A DNA stretch of 64,000 bases from Scenedesmus sp. ARA3 (lineage: Eukaryota > Chlorophyta > Chlorophyceae > Sphaeropleales > Scenedesmaceae): contig RWJK01001779.1 in assembly GCA_004335835.1 (NCBI GenBank), forward strand, positions 1 to 64,000. The letters are read 5' to 3'. Below, piece after piece: positions 1 through 10,799 of the stretch. The position numbers and the translations under genes were made by a program. Numbering within the stretch: the stretch's first letter is position 1; every line of letters starts with the position of its first letter. A model generated the notes under the pieces. The model searched no databases and was not told the DNA's origin. It saw only the letters and a list, made by a program, of their open reading frames with translations.

Positions 1-700
1 TACACCACAGGCAAGGCTGACGTCATCGCGCTGCTGCGCCAGCGCGCCCGGCCCTACCTGTTCAGCAACAGCCTCGCGCCCAGCGCGGTGGCAGCCAGCA
101 TTGCCGTCTTCGACCTGCTGAGCAGCAGCAGCGCGCTGCGCGACAAGCTGCAGGAGAATGCAGACTACTTCAGGCGGCAAATGGCGGCTGCGGGCTTCAG
201 CATACGGCCGGGCAGCCACCCCATCGTGGTGAGTGCTGCTGCTGCTGCTGCTGCTTCTGCCGCTATAAAGCAGCTGTGGGTATGCCTCTCAGATACTGCA
301 GTGCTTTCCTGTGCTGCTTGCTGTCAATGTGACTGGATCTTGACAACAATTGGCTGCTGGTGCTGGCCCCTGCCGTTTGCCACTTGTGCACAGCCCAGCC
401 CATCATGCTGGTAGCGTCTATCCTGGATCTGTGTGTTGACGCTGCTGCTGCTGCCGCTGCTGCTGCCTTTTTGCCACATGCCCGCAGCCCATCATGCTGG
501 GTGATGCTGCGCTGGCCAACAAGATGGCCTCAGCCATGCTGCAGCGAGGTGTCTACGTGGTGGGCTTCTCCTATCCTGTGGTCCCCAAGGGCACAGCACG
601 CATCAGGGTGCAGCTGTCTGCTGCGCATGAGCGGGAGCACCTGGATAAGGCCATAGCTGCCTTTAAAGATGTCGGCCAGCAGCTGGGTGTCATCCAGTGA
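1..700 (+). CDS. kbl: Glycine C-acetyltransferase (2-amino-3-ketobutyrate CoA ligase), C-terminal part
   Basis: PLP-dependent enzyme that condenses glycine and acetyl-CoA to 2-amino-3-ketobutyrate, or runs the reverse step in threonine breakdown, usually in mitochondria or plastids. Two exons are visible: 1-228 and 488-700, joined in phase 0 by a GTGAGT/CCGCAG intron. The first codons read YTTGKADVIALLRQ and then RPYLFSNSLAP, which is the stretch just after the PLP-binding lysine in this family; the lysine itself lies left of the window. The second exon begins PIMLGDA and carries GFSYPVVPKGTARIRVQLSA, the conserved C-terminal substrate-domain block. The visible part is 146 residues, about one third of a normal enzyme. 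The rest of the alpha-oxoamine synthase family (ALA synthase, serine palmitoyltransferase) is the alternative, but FSNSLAP and FSYPVVPKG fit KBL best. Confidence 0.93.
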
Positions 701-2896
701 GGGTGTTGTGGCACTGAAGTGGCTTGAATATAACTTGGGTGTGCAGGCGAGCCGTGAGCTGACCAACCATTGCAAATCATCGGAGTGATTGGTGGGGTGT
801 TGTATCGTGCATTTGGTTGTTCGGCAGAGTTGAGTTGTGTGGATCATCTGCTCACGTTGATCGCATGATACGCTGCAAGTGTGCCTCAGGTGGCATGCAT
901 GCGTCGTTTTTTGGGCGCTGCGCATGTGCATGTTTGAGGCCCTTGTGCTTCTTGGGTGCGTACTGCTGCTTGTGAAGTCGCCACAAGCAAGCACTTGTTC
1001 AAGTGTTATGTTGTGTTCCGACAAGCGTTGCAGTTGCGGCAACATACTGCTGCACTCTTTGCCTGGTACAGACGGGCAGGCTTGCTGGCTTCAGTTGTAT
1101 CTGTCAAAGAGTGCATCTGTTGGATAGTGGGAGACAAAACACGCATTCACAGTTGATGTTTCTTTGTTGTACGCTGCCATCTTTGTGGGCGCTCTATGTG
1201 CATTTGTGGCATCCTCTGCAGCTTGTGTGGTTTCTTATCGTGTACCGTGTGACAGACATGCTGTACAGCACACATGTGTGGTCTACGTGTGTACGGTACC
1301 ATGCCATGGCCTTATTACACTCGTGTCGCCACCTTACACAACCAGCAGCACTGTACGGTACGCTGTGATGGCCAACTCTGGTTGGAACTAGGATAAGATG
1401 GTGCCAGGAGCCACTTGTAACTATCCTTCTCTCCTCTCAGATGTTAATGACCCTGCCGAGGATACTTTCCTGGCACTCGCATTCCATCCCCCACCAAGCA
1501 CACCGTGTGTTGCCAGCAGATACCTGCTGCCTGCAGTGCTTGCTGTAATCTGGCAGCCGACGCACACAACAACACATCGTAAACAAAGAGATATGCATCT
1601 GGGGAGCAGCATACCATGCATGGTGCACTGCCACAGACTCAGGTGACACTTCAGATGCTTTGCTAGCAGCAGATGCGGCACACGCTCTTCCTGCAGCGGG
1701 TGCCCAGGTGAAAAAGCAGCAGCACTTGACTGTTAGCTACCACTGACCCACATAAGGACATTCAGCTAAATCTTGGACTGAAACACGATCAATCAACTGC
1801 AGTGCAAGTGGCAGTTCCACACAACAGAACACACTATTGCCGTTGCACATCAGCAGATCTACACACAAACATTTTCTCCAAGCAGCTTATACTGTCCCTT
1901 TGACCACAGCCGTGGTACCCCCCGCCCCCTGCATAAACCGACGGCAGTCACAAGCAAAACACCAGCAAAAACAACAGCACCCCAAAACAACATCCTGCAT
2001 CAGGCGGCGGCGGTGTTGCTATCAGGCACTGCATGACATAGTACGACAGTCGTATGACAGGCACCTGAAGCTTGCAACCACCAAGGCAATAACAATCAAT
2101 GTTCGTGTAAGAAATGGACACGTTCAATTACAGCATGCACTAGCTCTCTCAAAAGCTGCCCCCAGCCATCAGGGAGAACCTGAAATGCCAAGTACTACTT
2201 CTTTAGTAAAGAAAAAGAATCAATGAAGATACTCGGCACCCTGCGGACACGGCAGCCGCCGTGCTGTGCTTGATTGTGCCTGTCAATCCTGCCAAGTATT
2301 GTCGCCGCAACGCAGCAGTTGAGACTGCACAGCCAAGAGTAATTGCAGCACACGTGTCCTGCATAAGCAAGGCATCACAGACAAGGAAGGCATGCTTATG
2401 CTTGCATGACGTGTTTGCACATCAACATCGACATCTCCATGAAACTGCCGTACACATGCATGCAAGAAGAGCAGCTGGAACGACGTGAACGCTCACACAC
2501 AACAAAGGTAGCACACCATGCTAAAGGGGCACACCAGATGCCACAATTGTAAACAGCATCAACCCGACAGATTGAACATGGCAGCACACGCATTCACAGT
2601 AGGCATGAGACCAACGATCTGCCACTCAACTGCTGACGTTCAATCAAGCAATCAGTGTTTCAAGCAGCACGGAGGGGTGGCAGTGCCCTTGTGTCTGGGC
2701 TGCTTGGAAACGTGTAATCTTCTGTGCATGCCTGCAATACAGCACAGAACAGGCATGCAGTGTTTCTAATTGCATGCACGTGGTGAGCCCTTAGGGTGTG
2801 CGCGCTGATGCACGTCTCTGTGTTGACAAGCATTCAGCATTCCTGCAATCATCTGCGCGTGGCTGCCTCCTTCAAGGGTAAGCCGCCAACAATGGA
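701..2896. other. Convergent intergenic region
   Basis: This stretch lies between the kbl stop and the stop of the minus-strand gene at 2897, so it should hold both 3' UTRs. Open frames here are short, rich in Cys/His/Thr and show no family motif or paired splice sites. I see no gene in it. The AT content rises between about 1780 and 2220. Confidence 0.5.
1416..1420 (+). other. Candidate TGTAA poly(A) signal for the kbl gene
   Basis: A TGTAA pentamer, the usual chlorophyte polyadenylation signal, sits 716 bases after the stop codon. That is a long but not unusual algal 3' UTR. Another TGTAA lies near 1541, so the true site is not settled. Confidence 0.35.
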
Positions 2897-4119
2897 TCAG
2901 TACTGCATCCGCTGTGGCAAGCGCGGCCAGGAATGCATGACAGCAGCAGTACACTATACAATAAACGCACCCACCTGGAACAGTACAAAGTACAAGGGGA
3001 TCGGGTACGGCTTTTCATTAATCAGGTGCATGCGCCCTGCACGCAGCGCAGCGGTTATTAAGCAGACAGCAGGGCAGCAGTGGTAAGTTTCATGTGCAGC
3101 AAGGCAGAGTGCATGCCGCACACCCGCATACTTTGCTGCATATGGCATCACTCATACAGGGGTATGCCTCGCTGCAGCAAGTGCATCTGCTCCTGGCAAG
3201 CGCATTGTCCTGCTGCCATTTGAGCAAAGCTGGAATGCACGACAGCGGGCGTTTGCTTAAAAAGGTGCCTGCCTCAGATGGTGCAGACGCTTACAGTTGC
3301 CCCACATGGCTGCATTTCAGTCGTGCACTCACCCAGTAGGTAGCCATCAGCCACCTGCCTCACTTCATCCCTGATGCCATTCACTACCATGCGCGCATCC
3401 ATTGGGGAGTAGTAGATGTCAGGCGCCTGGCTGTAATCTGCACGGCAGCAGGCACAACCGGTCAGTAGGGGGCTGCAGGCAGCATGCGGCAAGGCCTGCC
3501 TGGCTGTTGCCAGCTGCTTCTGGCAGGGCCGCATTTCTGCTTGAACTCCAACTGCTACATTCTGTGCTGGACACTGCTTCACCTGGGCTGCTGCACGCCC
3601 TTTCCCCCTCAGTCTGGTGTTTCCTGAACGTGACATAGCCCTGCCACCAATAATTCGTACTAGCAGCGCGTGCATACACACAGGAGTTGCAGTGCTGCCA
3701 CTCACCAAAGGCCCACACAGGCTTGCCATCTGCGATACTTGTAGAATCCCAGAAGACCGAGGCGGTGCCCTGCACCTTGCCAGCCACCCGCAAGTTGGAC
3801 GGCAAGCTCCGCTTGTCATAATGTTCTGAAAACTGGTTGATAAGGCCCAGTGGTGTGCCGGTTGTCTGGTTCAGACTGAAGCCAAAGCACTTGCCAGACC
3901 AGCCTGCATTGACCATCGGCCGCTGCGCCATCTGAGCCAGCCAGTTGCTGCCGGCCACGCAACGGTAACTGCAGCCTCGCAGGGGGAAGCCCTCAGCTGC
4001 TGTGGGGATCGCGGATGCATTCCAGAGCTTTGCCAGGTGCTCGTCAGACCAGCCAGCCATGTCTGCACACATCTGGTCCATGTCCTTGCGGCCGTTCAGG
4101 TCATAAGGAGTGCAGCGGT
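2897..4119 (-). CDS. Conserved uncharacterised protein with W-x-GKxF and RDExRxV motifs (5' exon unresolved)
   Basis: Four exons can be joined on the minus strand: 4119-3706, 3437-3333, 3036-2975 and 2911-2897, all with GTGAGT-like donors and CAG acceptors and matching phases. They give 198 residues. Visible blocks in order are GWSGKCFGFSLN, then a loop with SVFWDSTSIADGKPVW, then IRDEVRQVADGYLLGRMH, then PLYFVLFQ before the stop. The same order (W-x-GK-x-F, DGKP, RDE-R-V-x-G-x-LG, a final aromatic strand) is known to me from uncharacterised bacterial and algal proteins with a small lipocalin-like beta fold; the fold is an inference. Several Cys residues and N-x-S/T sites near the start suggest a secreted or lumenal protein. 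The first exon must lie above 4119; an open stretch up to about 4536 is a candidate, but no junction is convincing. The function is unknown. Confidence 0.7.
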
Positions 4120-5311
4120 CTGGCGGCAGCCAAGCACACGATTTGTGAGTCAGCTTGGTGCTGGAGACAAGACTGTGTGTCTTCATGCCGCTGCTTTCTG
4201 AGGCACACACTGCTCTGACCTGTTGCTGAAACATGCTGGCCTAGCCGCGACAAACTGTGAGCCCAAGGGCTGGGCCCAGCCCGGGAACTGCATATTTGCC
4301 ACTGCACCCTGGCAGCTAGTTGCGCACCTGAAGGGCGTGTGCCCCACCATTGCTTCTGCTGAGGCGTTGCCCCGCGAGCACGTGTCGCTGCTGTTGTTGG
4401 CATGTGCGAGTGCGAAGCTGGCACATGCCCAGCTGCTGCAAGACTGCCTGCAGGACAGCACGTGCATGTGCATGTCAGCAGCAGCTCGCACATGACACAT
4501 TGCTTCAGCAGACCTGAGACGTGTCCCAATATCCAAATACCATAATTAGCTCACAGGCACAGCGAGTACTAGGCTTTGCGTATCAAAATGCTGACGGTCT
4601 GACAAGTGGCCCCCAGCAGATGCAGCTGCAGCTGCATCACAGCTGTGATGATGCTAATGTGACGTCAACAGCTTTGAAGCACAGAGATCGCTCTACATAA
4701 GCGTCGACAGCAGTGGTATGCTACATTCAGCGTTTAAATGTTTCAATTGGTTATGCACAGTGCAGGCACGCACCTGCTGCCACCAATCCAAGCAGCACTC
4801 GCCACACCCCACAAACGTTGCTGTGCAGGTGCCGCTGCACTTTGCCTTGAGATAAGAAGCCCATGGTGTTTATATTACTGTAAGAAAGTATTTCAGGGCT
4901 GAATGCCAGCAACAGGAGCTGATGTAGCGTGCTGTAGTGCTGATTTAGTACCGGCCGGTAACCGCGCCGGCGAACTACACCAACGTCTCACGTAGGAATC
5001 AAGTTGCTCAAAAAAATTCATCCTTAAGACCATGCAATGTAACTTTGATGCCATTCATGGCTTTGAAACCTCAAATCAAAGTGTGCGTCACATGTCACTG
5101 GCACATTTTTTGAAAGAGTCGCACCAGCTTTGGGTGCCACTGCACAGCACAAGGTTACTATTGATTATGCAAAAACATCACAGAGGACGTTTTGTTGCAG
5201 AGTTAACAGGGATCGCTTTGCTCCGCCCTGCGGCAAGAAACAACAACTCGCTGACATACAAGCCTGCGTCTGCCCAAATAAATAGGCAATGCACCGATAG
5301 CAAAGCTTAAT
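4120..5311. other. Head-to-head region between the 2897 gene and the coiled-coil gene
   Basis: This should hold the missing 5' exon(s) and promoter of the minus-strand gene and the promoter of the plus-strand gene at 5312. Around 4500-5300 the sequence is clearly more AT-rich than the coding parts, as expected for a promoter region. I see no further gene in it. Confidence 0.4.
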
Positions 5312-8300
5312 ATGTCAGCAACACAGCCACATGAGCTGGCGGACTGCCAGCAACATCAGCAGGACGAAGCAGCAACAACAGCAGGGGCTGCAGAAGGCAG
5401 CAGCCAGCAAGACAGTCAGCAGCTGTCAACATGCTGCTGTCATGTGGAAGCAGTAACGTTTAGTGAGGCAGCTGGCACGCTTAGTGCAGAGGCAGCAGAC
5501 CTGCAGCATGGGCATGACGACCACTCATGCACCAGCAGCAGCAATGGGGACGCTAGCGACGCAGGCAGAGCGCTGAAGTAAGTCTTGTTCTCACCCGTTT
5601 TAGTTGTCTACCAGTTTGAACAGGACTGCACTGACACAAGTGTTCCCTTGCAGGCAGCAGCTTGATAGCTTGTGCAGCAGCATATGTACCCTGGACAGCA
5701 CAGCAGATGAACTCGCACAAGCTGTGCAGGACATTCACCATAGCAGCGCCAACGGCAGCCACAGCAGCAGCAGCGATCCACTGCAGGATGCTGGGGAGGC
5801 CGAAATGGCAGGCACGAGCAACAGCGATAGGTGAGCACATGCGCACTTAGAACTGCCTTGCAAGCAGCAATCGCTGCAGCTCCTGCAGCACTGTGTGCAT
5901 CACGAGCAACAGCTGTTGTGCACTGCGCCAAGCACTCTGGCACAGCCAAGACATTTGACGTGCTGACCTGCTTGTGCCCTGCAGCAGCAGCACCAGCAGC
6001 AGCAGCAGCCTGGTGCTGGAACTCCAGCAGCAGGTAGCAACTCTGCTTGCTGAAAAGCGGCAGGTGGAGGCAGACAGGCAGGAGATGGCAATCAAGCAAG
6101 GCAACTACAAGGGCACCATTGCACAGGTGACTGAGCCAGGAGCTGCATAGTGATAAGCAGCAGCATTCGCATCATCAGCGCAAGCAGATGGGCAGTCCAG
6201 CAGGCCTGCAGTAGCTCCTATGCTGGTCATCTATTGGAGCATCCTGCACCTATACAAGTGCTGCAATGACACCCTGGACATGCACAACATCATCTCAGGT
6301 GCAATGCCCTGGCATCAACATGCAGCAGCCTCAGTCCTTCCGTGGGTGAAAGCAGGGCACTGTTGACTGCGCCCTGTGGTGTTGCTGGTTGCTGCTGCAG
6401 CTGGAAGGAATGCTGACCTTCAGTGAGCGCAAGGTCAAGGACCAGCTAGCAGCAATGGAGAAGCTGCAGGTGAGGCAGCGCTCGCAGCAGCATGCCACTT
6501 GCAGCTGCACAGCAAGAAGATGCAGACGCTGCAGTCCCCACACAACAGCAGCAGCAGCAGGCAAGACATGCACAAGGCACCACACGCAGCAACACAGCAC
6601 ACGCAGTTGTGTGCATAAGCGCACAGTATCTGCGATGAGCCCTGTTTGCTGCCTGTTGAAGCAGCAGCACCAAACGTGCTGCATGTACTGCTGCAGGCTC
6701 AGGTAGCCAGCCTCACCAGTGAGCTGCAGGAGGCACGAGGCGCTGCAACACAGACGCCAGACCGCTGCAGGACAGCAGCGCGGGCACTGCAGGCTGAGGC
6801 TGACAGGTGCGCTGGCGCAGCAGCAGTAGTATGGGCACAAACATGCACATGCAGATGCATGTTTGATGTCTGCCTCTTTACTGCTAGCATTGAGCAGCTG
6901 CTGCTTTTGATGTCCTGGAGCATCCAAGCAGGCTAGCGCCCATTCCCTTGTACTTGTTACCGTAGTCACGATTGTGCTGTCCCCGGCTCTGTACTATTGC
7001 TGCAGGGCTGCTGACTTTGCGCGTAACAATGAGGCGCGGGTGAAGAAGCTGCGCCAGATCGTCCAGCTGGGGGTGAGCTGCTGCAGCCTCTGCAATTGCG
7101 CTGCAAGCGCGTACAACCTGTTTGCAGACGGACATCCACAGTCCGCAGCAGTTGGGGCGTGACTTCCCCAGCTTATTTGTGCGTGCAACAACATTTGGCC
7201 TGCACCATGCAGACTGGCAGGTAGTGCGTCCTTCACGCCTCCCTGCATTGACCTGCCGCTGCTGTTGCCGCTGCTGCCTGTTGTATGCGTGCTGCCGCGC
7301 TGCAGGCTCGTGAGCTGTCTGAGCTGCTGGACTTTGCTGAGCAGGAGCGGCTGACGCTGCTGGAGAAGGAGGCAGCACTGCAGCAGGAGCTGGGCCAGGT
7401 GCGGGGCAGCAGCAGCAAGGACAGCAGCAGCAGCACACGCCGCCGCAGCAGCGTGACCAGAGGATGGAAGGGCCCACGATCTGCAGTGTCTATGCGCGGT
7501 CTGCGCTATGCGAGTAGTATCACATGGCAGTCGTGCTTACCAGAACACACAATTGAGCATTTCACAATCGTGTTTGTGCACAGCTATCCGGCTACCATGC
7601 ACCAAGAGCAAGCAGTGGTGCGGCGGCTGACAGTTGCAACTCTGCCGTGCAGGTGCGGCAGCGCGCGGAGGCTGCTGAGACAGCTGCAGGTGATGCAGCA
7701 GCAGGCGCGGCAGAGCTGGACCAGCAGCTGGCAGCTACAAAGCAGGAGGTGCGTATGCTGCTTGCAGAAGCTGCGGCATGCTTACTCAGGAAGCGCCTTA
7801 TCTTGCCGAACTTTGCTTTCACGCCATGGCTCTTGCAGCACTGGTTTGGTCCCTCCTTTGCCCCAAGCTGTAACAAGAGCCTCGATTGTTCTCTGCCGCT
7901 GTTCCTTTCTGTGTTGCCGCAACTTCAAACATTAAGTACCCGTGGTCTTCGCTTGCGTTGTTTCTGCCTCTGCAGCTGTCGGAGAACGAGGCGCGCGTGC
8001 AGCAGCTGCAGGAGCAGCTGGCAGCAGCACAGGAGCAGGTGCAGCAGCTGGAGGAGCGCGGCGCAGTGCTGGCGGCAGAGCGTGACGCAGCGGCGCGCAA
8101 CCTGCTGCGTGCAGAGACAGAGCTGAACGATGTCGGCGAGTACAGCACCAAGCTGTTCAGACAGGTGACCAGAAGGGCAGAACTTGCATGGAGTCTGCGC
8201 CACTGTGACCCATACTACTGCATTGTTGGTTGCAGTTCGTCTTATAAGCTCAGGAGCTGATGTTGGCTTGGCATTTCGCACAGGTTTTGCGCAGTTTTGT

Positions 8301-8703
8301 ATGCACATGCACCAAGACTTACCACCACCTCACACTCCAGCTACTACAACCAGCTTGTCAGGCGTGCTTTGAGACCGTACTGCTCGCTGCTGTGTGTTGC
8401 TGGGCTGCTGCTATACTGACAACTGCAACGTATTGTCAACTGCTGTGCTGCCTGCGCGCTGCCCTGCAGGTGCGCTTCATCAGCCACATGCTGGACAAGA
8501 ACAGCGCGCTCATCGGCAAGCTGCCAGACTTTGCCAACCTGGCGCGCGACCTGCGCTCGTTCGTTGCAGCCAACGCCTGCAACTGGGAGCAGCGCAGGGA
8601 CAGGGAGCCCGAGCTGTCGTCTGGCAAGAGCATGTCACACACAGCCTCACACATGGCAGACACAGCAGCAGGAGGCTCCAGGGATGTGAAGGGCAAGGCC
8701 TGA
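5312..8703 (+). CDS. Coiled-coil protein, ten exons
   Basis: Exons 5312-5577, 5654-5830, 5985-6126, 6401-6469, 6697-6806, 7006-7072, 7306-7398, 7653-7748, 7976-8164 and 8470-8703 join in matching phases into 480 codons plus stop. Residues 1-170 are low-complexity, rich in Ser, Gln and Asp. From about residue 170 to 380 the sequence is a near-continuous heptad coiled coil, for example LELQQQVATLLAEKRQVEAD and VQQLEERGAVLAAERDAAAR. The end is not coiled coil: VRFISHMLDKNSALIGKLPD is a compact helical block that may be the conserved part. A TGTAA lies 64 bases after the stop. I do not recognise the family; a centrosomal, flagellar or Golgi scaffold role is possible, but nothing in the sequence decides it. 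Start chosen because it is the first ATG of the open exon after AT-rich upstream sequence. Confidence 0.8.
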
Positions 8704-8766
8704 GCAGGGGCAGCAGTAGGCTGGTTGATATCTGGAGGCATTTGCGCTGTGCTGAGTCATTGGTAT

Positions 8767-8771
8767 TGTAA
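8767..8771 (+). other. TGTAA poly(A) signal of the coiled-coil gene
   Basis: TGTAA starts 64 bases after the stop codon at 8703, a normal spacing for chlorophyte genes. Confidence 0.6.
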
Positions 8772-9758
8772 GATTTCTGCAGCGCTGCTGAACAGATGGG
8801 CCTTTGTTGTTTGCATGCATGTGCTGTCAAGTCCTGGGCTCGGCAGGGATGCTGGGCATGCCGACGGCATAGCTCTGCTAACAGGAGAATGAGAGACCGG
8901 AATATATTGGCGACATAAAATCAGGCATGTTACACACGCAACAACGCTGCTGATGGTGACAGTGGTTCAAAAGTTGGGGCGCATCACCCAACCCTGCAGC
9001 CAAGACAGGTTGTAATGGTCTCACAACGGCATGGGCTCCCTGACTGGCCAGCAACTCCTGTACACTCCTGCTCTGAGTTTGACTGCAAGCCAAGTAGGCA
9101 ACGCTGTACAGCACATGTGCCCTGCAGGGTTGTGTGTGCTGTGCATGGTGCAGACGGTCGCTGTCAGGCGACTATCGTCTGTTGTGTGGCCCATCAATGG
9201 GCAGAGTGACTCATGGTGGCAACCACATGGCAGGCCTTGACGTGGTGACATGCTGCCTGCTTCAATCAAGCAGACAACCTGCACAGAGGCTGTAACATGT
9301 TGTACTACAAGCCATCTGGCACAGCATCAACACGACATGTCTTCAAGTATGTCCTCACTGCGTGTCCTCAGCCTCAGGCCAACAGCAAGCAACGAGCACC
9401 GCTGATAAACTCGGTGACTGAAACAGCCTGGTTCTCCAGGTGGCCAACAGCAACTGAAACTGGCCTGCATTCCACTTGCCACAGCCGTCAACACAAATTT
9501 TGTGCGCCATCCTCTTTCTCTTCGTCTTTTTATGTCTTTTTTTGTTGTGCACTGCATGACCAACATCACACATCATACGCCGAGATGTGATACCATGCGG
9601 TCCACGTGTTTTCTCACAACGCCACACAGGTGTCATGCGTGGCAAAGCAAAATGAATTTGTGCAGCGCACATACACCATGCACCATTTCTTTGGGCACCC
9701 CTTGTGCATTACTAGTAGTGCCAGGTACTCCCAATTTTGGTGAGTGACGAATTGAGTG

Positions 9759-9850
9759 GCTACCCAGGCCGGTCTGCAGCGCCTGGGTACGTCAAGGCTG
9801 GAATGGATGAGTGTGGCCAGGGCGCATTTTTATGCTGCCGCTGGCCCAAG
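9759..9850 (-). repeat. Dispersed repeat, copy 1 (diverged, reverse orientation)
   Basis: Read on the minus strand this stretch follows the same order as the copies at 11428 and 17583: the hairpin-like GC block, then the tail with gcctgggtagcc. The shared words on the plus strand are ctacccaggccgg, ctgcagcgcctgggt, caaggct and gtgtggccaggg. It is much more diverged than the other two copies and its outer end is not clear. Confidence 0.55.
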
Positions 9851-10652
9851 AGTTGTGCGTATGTGAGAACACTGCAAGCCAATGCTACACAGGCCATGTC
9901 ATTGTAACCATGGCAGAAGTGCACAGTACAAGACTAGTCAAACAGTACTGTAATCTAGCATAAGGGGGCGAACAAGCCGCTGCTTACACCCGTGCAGCCA
10001 GCACAACACACATGCATGCCAAATGCAGTAGCAGAACAACCGCATCACCACAGCTCATCTCTGTAATCATCCCCACAGCACACCACCGGTCCGACGCAAC
10101 AGCAGCACTCAACTGTCCAGACTGAACAACAACAGTGAGAGTTTGCCACGAACACCAGCTGAGCCCGTAATCAGCGGCACAATCATACATTTCCATGCGT
10201 TCTGGGTCCCACCTCGGGACAAGGCGTCGTTGCTGCTGCTGCTGCTGCACACGTGCGGCAGCTACAGCAGTGGCGCCCACCCCAGCTGACATAAACTCCA
10301 GTACAACCAGAACTGACAGGGGTGCATGATCATCCCAGTCCCACAATTATTGTACCACGTTAAGCAACCGTACCAAAGCCACAACCGTACCACATTAAGC
10401 AACCGTACCACAATAGAGCAGGATTCGCCAGGAAACAGTTCAAGACACTAAGGCAGGGCCCCCGCAGGAATGTGCAAGCACCGTGAGGATTTCCAGCCAG
10501 CCGTCATTACAACAAAAAATGGTGAAGCTGTTCAGCAGGACAGCTGCTCCAGCAACCCATCATTGCATGTGCTGTATGATCTCCCAGGCTGGCAGCTTGA
10601 ATAAGATACTATGTAGCATTGAACTCAGGCACGGCACTGACAAGGCAACAAC

Positions 10653-10799
10653 GTTGCAGATGACCCCTTCCATTCGAAGCTTTGTTAGTGATCTCAGAGC
10701 AAACTCAGCGCTGAATGCGCCAATAATGTTGCAGACCAACCCTTCCATCTGAAGCTTTATTAGCGATCTCCAAGCAATCTTGGCGTTGAATGCGCCTTA
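10653..10799. repeat. Two-copy 75-bp tandem repeat ending at a stop codon
   Basis: Copies 10653-10727 and 10728-10799 share gttgcaga, ccccttccat, gaagcttt-ttag, gatctc and the end gaatgcgcc. The second copy runs into the TAA stop of the minus-strand gene (10797-10799), so the duplication borders that gene's 3' end. Confidence 0.75.

Larger units (their letters stand above)
8704..10796. other. Convergent intergenic region with repeats
   Basis: No gene with splice-paired exons is visible. The region holds one inverted, diverged copy of the dispersed repeat (9759-9850), short repeats of the type accgtaccac-ttaagca near 10350-10420, and most of a two-copy 75-bp tandem repeat (10653-10799). On the minus strand a TGTAA (10507-10511) could end the secreted-protein gene. 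Confidence 0.5.
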